Shown here piece after piece: positions 47,308 to 58,834 of a DNA stretch of 64,000 bases. Source of the DNA: Pholiota molesta (Eukaryota > Basidiomycota > Agaricomycetes > Agaricales > Strophariaceae); the NCBI GenBank assembly GCA_014925825.1, contig JACGCK010000097.1, positions 1 to 64,000 of the forward strand. Direction: 5' to 3'. Positions within the stretch are counted from its first letter, which is position 1. Each line of letters starts with the position of its first letter. Both the position numbers and the translations under genes were made by a program. The notes under the pieces were generated by a model. That model made no database searches. It was given only the letters and a program-made list of their open reading frames with translations, and had not been told where the DNA came from.

Positions 47308-50300
47308 ATGTTGAATGAAATTTTCAAGGGTTTAATAAAACACATCTACCAATACTTCGTGCCTGAAGCTTTGGGTGAAAACCCATCGCCGACCGCTCTC
47401 ATGAATCCTCCACTCAAAACGCCAGATTCTTTGACGAAGGCTTATATTCCCATTTATGATGAACATGGTAAATCCTTCATTTTGATTATGGTTCAAATAT
47501 TCACTGCCCTTCAGGACGTATTGAGGGATATGTAGCAACTGCAAGACAGCCGAATATAACAAGAATTGAATCTGCCCCAATGTGTAAGTACTTTATATCC
47601 AAGCTTCTCATTTCAATTCTAATCTCTTGAACAAGACCCTACCCCTCCTGCTGGCGCACCAGGATTGCCTCTTCCGGACAGTGAGACACTGTATACACGC
47701 ACTGCCGATGGTCATTTTGTTCCAGTGGCCCCACAAATGCAACCTAGCACTTCCTTGGCTCCTGTCAAGTCGGTTCCAATGCCATCCACACCACCAACAC
47801 TCTCTGTATCTGCAATACATATGGCAAACCCTTCCATGAAGGTCTTAGATGCGAACCCCACCACGCAAATTGAATGGGACGGCTGGCCGGATGGAGAATT
47901 TCATCGAGATTTGACATGGGAAGAATATAAGGCAACTGACGAACTCAAAATCCATTGGGCAAACCGAGCTGGTGGCACTGAACCTGGAGGAGACTTGGGT
48001 GCTTCTTCTTGGGCACAGGGAAAACGAACAACCCGGCGCTGTCTTGGTGTGATTGTTTGCGACAATCCCAATTGTAGCATCGTTATCTGCCCGAAGGTTG
48101 AACCACATGCCGTTTACAAGCAGCTCCAACAACCCTGTGTTTGCACTGCCAAGTTACATGAACAAAAGTGCGGCGTCCGGATCTATACATACAAGTGGGC
48201 TAACGGCGTTCATCTCTACCATTCTGGAACCCATGCTCATCATCGCCCTGGTCGAGTTCTCCATCTCCTTAGCCATGAAAGGGAGCGCTTTACTGAACTA
48301 GTGAAAGCGCACCCTAATACTGGCCCTCTAGGCTTGATCGTTGGTGTTCCTGGGCTTACTGGACCTGGCCAATCTGCGGCTGATATCTCTGATGCCTTTT
48401 TAAACATTGACCGGGTCAGCAAAGAACGGCAAAAGATCAAACGCAATGCCGAGTCTGGAGGCGATAGATTTATCGAAGAATTTGTGAAGTTTATGGATGA
48501 ATATCCCGGTTTCGTTATTTACTCGACACTTGGAACGGTTACCGTATTTTCTGTTCAAACGAATTTTATGCGGTCCGTTCTTGTCAAGGATACCAAGCTC
48601 GACGATTCAATAAATGGGACTGTTAATGATGCGGCACATGGATGGTGGAAAGAACGAAATTCTCTACTCATGATAACCTCTGCATATTCTCCTGCACTGT
48701 TGCGCTGGGTTCCGGGTGTTCTCTCGTTTACAAATGGTGCCAGCAAAGATCATTTCAAGTACCATTTTATTGCTGTCTTTTCAAGCATTGCTCGTGAAGC
48801 AGAAGCGCGTAAAATCGAGTTAGATAAGTCAATGTTTGCAGGAGTATGTTTTATTTCTCTATTGATTCTGTATGCTAATTTTCAAATATTCCAGATGATG
48901 GATTTTAGTGAAGCAGAGCGCGCTGGATTTATTCTGGCCTATATTGAATTCTGGATAATGCAACCAGATGACAAGCGCACCGTAGAAGAGCTCCAGGAAG
49001 AAGCCGAGTCGTTACTAAAAGGATGTCAAGAGCATTACCGTGCTGGTATCACCCGTATTAGCCGTATTGGTGGTGTCATAAATCCAGAAGACACTGAAGC
49101 ATTCAAAGCTAGAGCAATGGGGCTTTTGGACATGCCAAACTCAGACGAATTTATTATTCAAGCCTCATATCTGGTTCGTGATTTTCCCAAGCTCAAATCA
49201 TGGATGGAGTGGTGGATTCGACCGTCGCATGCTTCAATGTTGTTCAAATCTGAACGAACAATGGACATTGACATTTGGGATTCAATTCCGGACACCAATA
49301 ATGCCGAGGAATCGATGAACTGGAAATTCTATGCGGCGTGTGGTCGGGATCATTCCCTTATGGAAGGACTGCGAAGCCTCCATGCAGTAGCAGTGTATTA
49401 CGAGCGTCTCTTCCATGCCGACTCAAGTGAGTTAGATGATTGTCTAATTTAATTATGACTAATTCCGTATTTTAGAAGGAATTCCTATTCGGTATGGTGC
49501 AGCAGAGACTTGGAAAGCCACTGCCGCAAATATTGGTAGGACAAAGAAGAGTCGTTCTTCTCATCCCGAAGATAAGAAACGATCGAAGAACGATGGGCGG
49601 CCACCGGATACTAAAGATGAGCTTCTTCCTCCCGAGAAATCTAGAAAAGGGCGGCACCGTGCTTCCAAGGTGATGAATAGCCTGATTACTTTTGGGCCCC
49701 CCAGCTATCCATGGGATGCAAACTCATGCTGGCTGGATACGTCTTTGGAGCTCCTGTTCTTTGCCACCATGCGGAATTTTGATGAATTCACATCACTTTT
49801 CGATTCAGTACCAAAGACTACAGGCCTTTATGCTTTCTTTACCACGCTTAACTCTCGGCGCCTGCTCGAAAATAATGATGACGACACTACTCAAGCCCTT
49901 AGGAAGCAGCGAAATGATCTTCGAATGGTATTGCACCAAGAACGAGCAATTGATAATGTTGATTCCAATCAGTCATTGAGTGTACGTCTTTAATTTGCTA
50001 TTATTAATTTCACCACTGATTGTTGGACAGGCATGGCTGTGGTATCTCCTCCGGCAGGAGACATCTCGGTGTCAATCATCTCCAGTGCTTCAATATTTCC
50101 ATACATGGTTATTCGATCTCCATAGTTGTGATGGTTCAGTTGCGATTGGCGGGGCTCATTATGAAATCATCCAGCCACGCCGACATCAAGAACATGTCCT
50201 TCATCCATATGTACACCAAGTCTTCAAGGGAAGTGTTACAAGCTATTTCGACAGCCTGCTCTCTCTTGATAGAGACCCAACTGATGCCCCATCATGTTGG

Positions 50301-52597
50301 CGTGTAAAGGATGGACAGCCTCTTTGTCCTGGACACCGAGTGGACCTCAAGAATATAATCATCTCACTGCCCATCATTCTCACTCTGGAAGTTGAACTTG
50401 ATACGCAAAATTCACTCTCTTGGGACTTTCCGGCTGCTCTATATCCAGCTACGAAAACACTGGCAACAAAAAATGGACTAGTTTATGATCTCGTAGGGCT
50501 TGTACTCTTTTCCAAGACTGCAAGCCACTTTATCGCACGTTATGCATCAATTGACAAGAAAACAATTTACACGTATGATGGGCTGGCGCACAATGGAATT
50601 CCAATTATAGAACGAAACACGACATTTGCGACTCATCTTTCTGGGCAAAACATCGAGATCCCAAATGGATATTCCATCTACGAAGCATTCTATTATCTTC
50701 GGGGAGGGTTCAAAGCCCAGAAATTATTTTACGAGAAACGTACCAACGATTTGACAAAGTGTCTTAGCCTCAGAGTACTTCCCACGTCATCTGGCCCCAC
50801 ATCGCTACCCTCTATTGTCTTTCAGGCGGAACACCTATCGAAGCTTGATCAACACAGACGTAAAGCATGGACGAGTAAACCAGACAGCTGGGCTGTGGAA
50901 TATGTGTCAAACAAACCGCCGAAAACTGATTCCCGAAAACGAAACAAACCGCCGAAAACTGATTCACGGAAACTATCTGTCTCAGCAGAAAGTTCACCTT
51001 CTGACTCGCAGCATGAATCAGAAAGCTGGGCTGAAGATGTATCCTCAGCTGAAAGTTTGCTTCCTGACTCTCAGCATGCACCAGAAAGCTTGGCTGTGGA
51101 AGACGTATCAAGCAAGGTGAAAGCTGATCCAGGACCAGGACGACCTATCTCACCTGCCAGTTCACTTCCTGACTCTGAATTCTCCGTCAACTGCCGTTGC
51201 GGAATGAGCGGAGATGGCAACCTTCTTTATGAACAGGAAAATGGAGAAGCCATTCAGTGCAATACCTGTAATGAATGGTCACATATTGCATGTCAGAGCG
51301 ATGGACGAGCAAGTAACTTGAAAACGAACGAAAGATTCCTCTGTGACTTCTGTGATCCAACAATTCCGGTGTTTGCTGGCACTTCAAGGCGAACTTCTAG
51401 TCGCATGTGAGTTGCTTATTATCGTCATCCTACACTTCGTTACAATTAATTCAAATTTAGAAAGATAGAGGCGCGTAATACAATGTCAAAAAGACCTTTG
51501 AGTGAGCGTCTACTGCGCGGAAGGGGCGCCTTGGTACGACATGGTGAATTTTGGTATCCAGTCCGTGTGATTCATCGTGAAAACGATAGTCCTGGACGGT
51601 GGAAGGTGCGCTGGTGGAGAGGCTGTGACTTTGCCAGCCCTGGGATTACCCCGGACACAACCACGATAGTGACGATGGGAGATATTGTGGATTCCCTCTG
51701 GCATGACAGAAGTGGAAGAAGGGCAATCAGGGTCAGTGGATTATTATGTTTCGTACTGAAACAAAACTAACCTATTGAACAGCTTGGGAAATGGTTGCAT
51801 TCATGGAATGTCAAGACACCAGAGGACATTCTGGCAGACCCGTCCACTATCCCCTATACGCAGCAAATCTCTGACGCGTTATCGCCCTCGGTAGACATTC
51901 TCAAACGGCTGCTGAAGGCACCTGACACTGTGGACTCGGAAACTGTCCCCGCGAAGGCATGGATGGACAAGAGCAAGATGGATGTCAAAAAAGAGCTCGT
52001 ACCATTTGTCGGAAGCTTGTCACTCACCGAGCGCGCACAAATTTCCAACTGGTTCGAAGCACATGTCAGCAAGAACAAGAATCTTCGACACAAGTGGTTA
52101 GGACGCTTGCCTATTGCCCATGCGCACACGCTATATATATTGAAGTCCGTCAAAGCCGACCCCAAGAACAAAGGACTTACCCAAAATATGCTTCTCGAAA
52201 AAGCGTGGGATGTGCAATTCAGTGGCACACCTTCCGCCCTGATAGATATCGATGTGGACAAGGAGTGTTTGGAAATATTGGAGGAGGAAATGTTCGAAAA
52301 ATCAGCTCGCGCAGGAATTGCTGGTCACTATCAGTGGGGTCTGGATGCTGGTGATCACCACTATTGGGATCCGTATGCAGGTACTTTCATCTGGGATCTT
52401 GGTGATAGAGAGGGAAATGAGGACGAGCTCGAGGTAAGCTGAGACTCTGCCACTCCTTTCTGAGACTTTTGATGACTCAAGTTCGATCGTAGCGTGGCCC
52501 TGAATATCAAGAGCTCCCAAAACTTCCTCAGGTGGTTGACTTGCGTCCTCGTCCTCAGCCACGTCCCAAGGGTAAAGCCAAAAAGGCTATTAAATGA
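47308..52597 (+). CDS. GCM-finger / DDE transposase fused to USP-like and PHD domains (1,625 aa)
   Basis: Nine exons: 47308-47467, 47515-47583, 47636-48843, 48895-49426, 49476-49981, 50031-51406, 51461-51731, 51783-52433, 52493-52597 (4,878 nt). About aa 208-283 is a GCM1/WRKY-GCM1-type zinc finger: RRCLGVIVCDNPNC, QQPCVCTAKLHEQKC, then GVHLYHSGTHAHHRPGR. The transposase core follows: GTVNDAAHGWW (about aa 402, candidate first Asp), MMDFSEAERAGFILAY (Asp about 482), LLKGCQEHY (C..H insert) and TNNAEESMNW (Glu about 615), the order seen in Mutator-like DDE enzymes. From about aa 728, PWDANSCWLDTSLELLFFA resembles the Cys box of ubiquitin-specific proteases, with TIYTYDGLAHNGIP near aa 1004 as a possible His box. 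A PHD finger (CRCGMSGDG..IQCNTCNEWSHIAC..CDFC) is at about aa 1212-1266. The C-terminal ~340 aa begin with a module LVRHGEFWYPVRVIHREN, then KVRWWRGCDF, resembling a PWWP/Tudor-like barrel, and end in a basic tail. I infer it moves the surrounding element. Confidence 0.85.
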
Positions 52598-52659
52598 TTT
52601 ACAATCTGGTAGACTACCGTACTAGATGTTAACAAGGACAGCGCATGTATGCGCAAAAT

Positions 52660-52830
52660 TTCCACTCATTAGCAACTTGCGCTCTCGGAACGCGCGCAAG
52701 TAAGCGCAAAAATGCTTAGAGTAGCGCAAGTCAGCGCAAAATTCCAGCGCAAGTCGCAAAATCCCAGCGCAAGTCAAGCGCAAGTCAAGCGCAAGAAGCG
52801 CAGGCGAGCGCAAGACAAAGCGCAAATTTT
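52660..52830. repeat. Right subterminal array of GCGCAAG motifs
   Basis: More than ten copies of AGCGCAA(G/A), nearly all in one orientation, running up to the right terminus; the mirror of the outer part of the left array. Confidence 0.75.
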
Positions 52831-52838
52831 CCTATGCC

Positions 52839-52848
52839 CCCCCCGGGC
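52839..52848. repeat. Candidate target-site duplication, right
   Basis: CCCCCCGGGC, matching 45315-45324, directly after the right terminus CCTATGCC. Confidence 0.45.
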
Positions 52849-55800
52849 CTGCCTGGCGTTCGCGCTTAGCATTTAAAGTTACGACAGGAAACAACCATGA
52901 CGCACTTCCCCTTAAGTGCGGAACGACATCGGCGAAACCCATACTTAATTCGGATTTTATTATTATTGGCCATTTCTTATTCGATACCGTGGTCGTCGCG
53001 GCGCGCGGTAGAGGTGCGGTTGGGTGGCATGACGCGGAGTGACATCGGCGGATTCATATATCATTATCTTTTTTTGAGGTCTGCGATGACAACGTTGTGG
53101 CCTGCGTATGATAAATGGTCGCTGACACGGTAACTTTAAATTGAAGACAGCTGATGGATCGTGATCTACCTCTCAAGAATAAAACACAGAGAAGATGAAG
53201 CCGCGGGCGTACCAAATTACTCAAAAATTACTACCAATGCACTCCATACGGTCCATACCACCTAGTACCATTCAACACTGATAGACACGATAAACTACAC
53301 TATGTGCGTCCTTAGATAAGCTGCTGATACCTACAGGTAGAACGGCATTCAAATATACAAACGCGTCATTTCTGCGAGCCCTCCAGCCTCCTTACTTGCT
53401 AGGACGAAAAAGGGACTGAAGCTGTCAGTGCCACCTTGGTGCCACCCCCGATCGAATCACCTTTGATTAGGATCGTGAAAAGCCAGTGGCAGTGTGATTT
53501 TCATGCCAACGCAAACGCCACATCCTTATGCCGGGCCTGCCTGCCCGTGGGGTAGAACGGGCTTGTTTGAGTAGATTGAACGTGTATAAATACCCCACCC
53601 GCTTTGCGGACCGGACGAGGTGCTGGGCTTTTTTGGGACATTGGGATTACTGTTTTTGCTTCTCTGGTTATTCGCAGGGGTTGAGGTAAATTTGGTAGGA
53701 TTCAAGTGGGTATATTTCAGTAGCTACACGCGTAGGATGGGTGTTTTCTATATTTTTTCTGCAGTGCTGAGTGGCGTAGAGCTCATTTGCTTGGTGCTGA
53801 AGATCCGATTTGAAATTCTAAGCAGACGAACAAATCTAAAACCCTGCGGCTCGAGGCTGTGCGACATACCATTAGTGCCGTGTGCGCATCGTTTGCGATT
53901 GTGTGCGCTTCGAGAAAGAGGACACTGGACACATGAGCTCGCAGCGCAGTCCGACTCGATCCCGAAGGGGCGGTGTTGCTGAAATCGTGGTAAGTGAGAG
54001 CTTCTAAGTCTATTCACCGCAAGTCGTATCTGGCTTGGTCCTTGGGAACAGCCCGAGCTTCGTACTTCAGAGGGTTGACGGCAGAGCGAAAGCTGGGTAG
54101 GCGGTAATGGACAAATCAAGCTTGTTGAGCCACCGCGGTGTCGGCATGAGGTATTTTTGCGAAGGCTAAGTTGCATGTTTGCCTAATAAGTCTGTCGCTT
54201 TCAGACTGGCGCTCATCTTTCTGAGTCAGATAGACACCAGAGGAACGCCTGAGAGTCATGGTAGGCTTGTTTTGAGGCAGTGTCCTTGGGACGACCGGAG
54301 CCAGTCTATGTTACTTCAATTGGATAACTGTATGCGATGGTGGATTTTAATTTTACTTACATATCATATCCTCGTCCCAGATAAGATATACGGCATGCAC
54401 TTGAAATAAGGACCGGTTGGCCCTTCGGTCCCCGGCTTCTCATGATATTCTGTACATAGAATGCCGTCCGTATTGAGAGGAGTATCTAAATAAGTAGTCT
54501 ATAAATAGCGAACGAAGCCTTATATCTTCCTTGAGCGCTTCAGCTTCGATCTCCTAGTTGAGAATATTGATCTTCGAAGGCTTGGACATGATTGGTATAC
54601 AAATACGACTCAGATGTGGGTTCCGAGCTCACACCATTTACGTATACTCAGCGGGCGCAATGCGGCGTTGCATCGCGCGCTCGTCTAAGCGAGCGGTTGG
54701 CAGTGTAAAACAGCAACAGCAACAGATGATTCATTCAAGTCATGAACATACTTAGCTATGAGCTAGGATTTAGGCTGGTTGGAGTGCTCCAATCCCAAAG
54801 GCTCAAACTCGAAATCTGAGTCATTGGGATTCCTGTTCAAGTTCGTAGATTCGCTGCCCAACCCATCTCAATATTGGAGCTCAGGATGGCTCGGAAGCCC
54901 AGTAGTTTTCCGGTCGGTTTGGTCCATTCAAATATTTTGTTACCCGCAATTGACTCCTCTAGATTCAATATGTGATTCCTGGGGGGTTAGAGCCGTGCTG
55001 GTGGATGAAACTATGGCTTTCTTCGACGCTCGACGCTCCCGTGAAGGATCGACCTGCCAGCTCGCAAGAAATCATATATAAATCGATGAATAGATGCCGT
55101 TAAGAGTCTGAAACAGCATAAAGCACAAAGCTACGCGGAAGAAGCATAGTTATAACGGAATTTCCGTACACAGTGACAAGGGCGACGCGAGCGAGATCAT
55201 CGACTGGCAGAGCCGGCGCTGAAAAGTAATCAAGCACGTGTCGTCAGGAATCCACTTGGTGCCGCAGCTATATAATTCAGCCATTTTTGACTAAAGAAGC
55301 ATTGAGAAAGGATAGTTTAGGGCAATAAGTCTGTGATAAGATGTAAAAATGTGTAAGAATTCACCGGCGCCTGACGTATGAATGTTAGGCCTGGCGCGTG
55401 CATGTTCGGCCTTAAGGACGCGTTATGTACTTTTCTTAATCTTAAGCGTAAAAGAGATAAGATCAATCGAAAGGGTGACCTGGCGATGTTGATGAAATGA
55501 GCGCGTCGCGCAAGCGATGGATGGAGGCGCAGGGAAGCGGCATGCGGGAGGCGCGCGGTGATCCGATAAGATAAGATTTCGGCTGATGCGCACATTCGAA
55601 GTCGCGCAACACACCACCAGCCAGGGACAATGGAAATGTGCCCCGACTACTTACATACATGGAATTCTTTTGTTCCGAAAAGCTGGCGAAAAGTTTTAAT
55701 AGATAGTATAATCGGCCGATACGATGTCGAAATATGTAAGGTAAAACCTTCAAAACTTCACTTCCTGTCAATGGCGGAAACGAGGTGACACTCAATGCTG

Positions 55801-57900
55801 AGCGTTCAAATGTTCAAAACTCGATTGGCCTCGAACAAGCAGCCAGGCCTGTCAGTTATAGACTTGTGATTGATCTTTCCTATAATTCTTGGCGTCGTGA
55901 GCGCAATTGTGGAGCTTAACCAGGATATTCTCGTAAATAAAAAGGCAAGCTGAATACCCGCTAGGGTAAAGATCATATTATATTGGCCCATCTAGACTCT
56001 TCAGCTTTCAACTCGAAGAAGGGACCACTACTTGTGCATGGCACTTGATATTTTTTACTCGGCTCCGGAAGCCATGTCACTGATGAAGATGCCGCCATGA
56101 TATCGCTTGTATATGTTGAATGTATGAAAGTAGAACACTTGGGTCCAGTGGACTTGGGGCATGGCGCATCACTCCATCCTTCCGCCTGGCCTTGGTGAGC
56201 GTGGCTTTTTTGCCATTCGTGGTACATACATACGTAGCCCCCTTTGTAAACAACGGCATCATGATGCCACAGATGTTCCGTGGCATTGGCAACGTTGGAA
56301 AGGCTCAGCCGACAAGTCCTCCGTGGACTTTCGAGGCAACGCCGTCCCTGCACATTCTTGCCACTTCAAAGTTGAGAGATCAGTGTCTAGAAATAATTAT
56401 TTTAAGCACCTACCTATGAGGATCAACCTCTTCGACGTACACGACTGCGTGGGCCCTCGGTATTGATTTGATCATAAAACCGACGACATTGATGGACTCT
56501 CACAATGGTTCGTGCTCAGATTTTATTGGAAACTGGGCCGACAGTGTCTATTAAGTATTTTGGAAAGTGAGCAGAAACACCACAACTAAATTGGATAAAA
56601 TTGTTCACGATGGACGATAGCGAGATCCAGAGACCTGATCAGTAAAGTACGCCGAACGCACAGACCAGCGAGCGCGCTGCCCGTTTTAGGCGCCTTGATG
56701 CACGGAAGTATATCGCCGATCTAAATATAGTGCGCATGGCGCGCTAGATTCCACTGTTTGGTTCTGGTGCGGCTGGTTTAGACGCGTAACATGCTTAAAA
56801 AGTAAGGGAAATTGCTACCTTCAATGATGTTCCGAGGATGACTTCTGACTTTTCTGATGAATACGGAGAATGCTTTCTCCACAAATCTCTTGTCTCCGGT
56901 CTCCACCAATGTTTCATCTCATTTCATTTACCAGATACAACATAAATTATCTAACTAATACTGGTAGCAAAGTTGAGTCTGAATATTTGTCGCATTCGAT
57001 CGAAGTGCACAGTGAGAACACTATGTTACAGCGATATGATATGCGTGTAAACCAATTAGAAAGGCGTGGACTGCAAGACATCAATAATACACTTGAAGCA
57101 TTGCAAGAAGAAAAAAAATCTATAAATTTAAGTTCAAATTTAGAAACGTTAATGGAGTATTGCACTTGTCAGAGCCTATTGTATTCCGTTGGTTGACGCA
57201 TCATGGGTATGAATTAATGCACCCGATCTTGATCATTTGGCATGAAACGAATATTATCAAGGATATTGCTGCAGCAGTCTGGAACAAGCCATGCGCATCG
57301 CCGAGAATAGAGAATCGAGCTCTGAAGGAGTCAATGATTGTCAATATTTGTCTTCGTGTATCTGCCTCGATGTCTGGTGACTGCAAGAATCATGGCTGAA
57401 TGAAAAGAAGTGCAGATTTATAGCGCGGTAATAGCAGTACCTAAGTTAGCTCGAAACAGCCCGCAGGTCTTCTTGTACTCTATGGATTATGACGCGGACG
57501 GACGAAAGATTCGCAGGATCGCTTCTCATTCACTGGATTTAACTTCAAGTGGTGCAGATACTCATTTTAATAAACTCAACCTCTCAGGTCTGGGTTTCAA
57601 AACTACGCTTAAGTTCATGAGTCCCTCTGGACTTCCTAATTTTAGAAGGATCCACCTAACACAAACACAAGATATTCAGAGAGACAGGATCACGGAAATC
57701 GGGTAGATTGTACAGTTGATCATTTTTCGCTTCATGGAAATGTGGGTGCCAGTTATTAACGATAACATACGAGAAGCTTGCATACGGATATCTGGATATC
57801 ACCTACCCAACGCCGTAGCATCTTTCGCTCCAAAGAGAGAGCCAGAAGCAGGGCCTGCTATATTGACATGGTCGACGGGGTCACCAAAGTAGTGAGGCAG
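52849..57900. other. Gene-poor region right of the transposon
   Basis: No gene can be supported. A TATA-like TATAAATA at 53586 precedes an open frame (53620-53982, no ATG start) with a hydrophobic N-terminal run LGLLFLLLWLFAGVEVNLVG; start and homology are lacking. Other short frames up to 57.7 kb show no motifs. Confidence 0.35.
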
Positions 57901-57928
57901 TGATCTCTCCGGTCCTCACTTACCTGTT

Positions 57929-58390
57929 CTATTGCTGGTCATCAAGAGCTCGAAGCACCGAGCATCTCATTTTCGCATAAATCGGAACATCGCTGAAAGC
58001 AATGCGACCACCCCAAAACGTGGCCACACCGTTGCAGAGACGTAGACTAGACAAGCCCTGATAATCGGAGGCTATGGACAGCGGCTTGAGGTCATTGATC
58101 AAATTGAGGTATATTCCGAATAAATTCAGCCACACTCTGGAACGGTGGAAGTGGGGTTAATGTGATGCTTACAAGTTCTAAAACATGCACGAATATTTAG
58201 ATATGACAGCTCTAGGTTCGACGGAATTCAAATATCCGATGGCATTGGGCAGCTGATGTGCCTTGGATGTGCCACCATTATGAAGGTCTCTTGACTGACT
58301 CGTTTCAGCGAGGCATTCCTTGATGGTTAACAACCGCCAGCGGCCAGCGAGATAGGGTGTAATCTGGTGTAATTCTGGAATAACATGCAT
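57929..58390 (-). pseudogene. Possible F-box/LRR-like gene remnant
   Basis: Minus-strand segments HQITPYLAGRWRLLTIKECL (58.37 kb) and LKPLSIASDYQGLSSLRLCN (58.06 kb) resemble the leucine-rich part of agaricomycete F-box proteins, separated by an intron-like gap. No F-box itself is visible. Weak. Confidence 0.22.
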
Positions 58391-58540
58391 CAGAGGTAGA
58401 AATTTAGGTCAGAAAACTATTGGCGACAATTTTAGGTCGCACTTACAAAATTTCAGGACCGTTGGTAGCCGGAGTATGTAATTTAGAAATCTTCCCAGTC
58501 CCTAGACCCTGATAGGAGTGGTCGGCTTTACCCAAGAAAC

Positions 58541-58834
58541 ATGGCGACGCAGACCCTGGTAAGCGGAGAGTCCTTCTTGAAGGAAAGTTCGCCGTCAATT
58601 CCCTATGAGAAGGGAATAGATCAAGAAAATAGAGATAATGAAGCAATTACTAAGGAGGAAAAACTGCGTCGATCGCTGGAACAGAGAAACGCCAGGGCGT
58701 GTATCAAGGAACGCGGCCGCGGGATACAACAGAGAATGGACACGACAATTATGGATTTTCTCTTTGACCCCTTCTCAAGACGCACGATGAAATCTTCCTT
58801 GACGAGTTCAAGCATCGATTTCCTTCCACAGTGA
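58541..58834 (+). CDS. Hypothetical 97-aa charged protein
   Basis: A single open frame in good start context, MATQTLVSGESFLKESSPSI, then AITKEEKLRRSLEQRNARAC and MDFLFDPFSRRTMKSS. The charged central part is helix-like. It has no family, and the antisense strand is also partly open, so it is uncertain. Confidence 0.3.
   Translation: MATQTLVSGESFLKESSPSIPYEKGIDQENRDNEAITKEEKLRRSLEQRNARACIKERGRGIQQRMDTTIMDFLFDPFSRRTMKSSLTSSSIDFLPQ

Larger units (their letters stand above)
45325..52838 (+). mobile_element. Complete ~7.5-kb DNA transposon with GCM-finger transposase
   Basis: The left end GGGCCACTAGAAATTTGCGC and the inverted right end GGCATAGGAAAATTTGCGC are related, and each is followed inward by CTTGCGC words. 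A 10-bp direct repeat (CCCCCCGGGC) flanks both ends, within the range known for Mutator-like elements. Inside is one gene (47308-52597) with all exons open. Subterminal arrays of GCGCAAG/CTTGCGC lie at 45340-45465, 46970-47155 and 52660-52830. About 1.9 kb precede the gene. An intact frame, perfect exon phases and preserved ends suggest a recent insertion. Superfamily placement (Mutator-like with WRKY-GCM1-type finger) rests on the protein. Confidence 0.72.

Noticed and set aside
53620..53982. 120-codon frame with hydrophobic start after a TATA-like box
   Set aside because: No ATG at the start, no homology recognised, no splice or conservation evidence.
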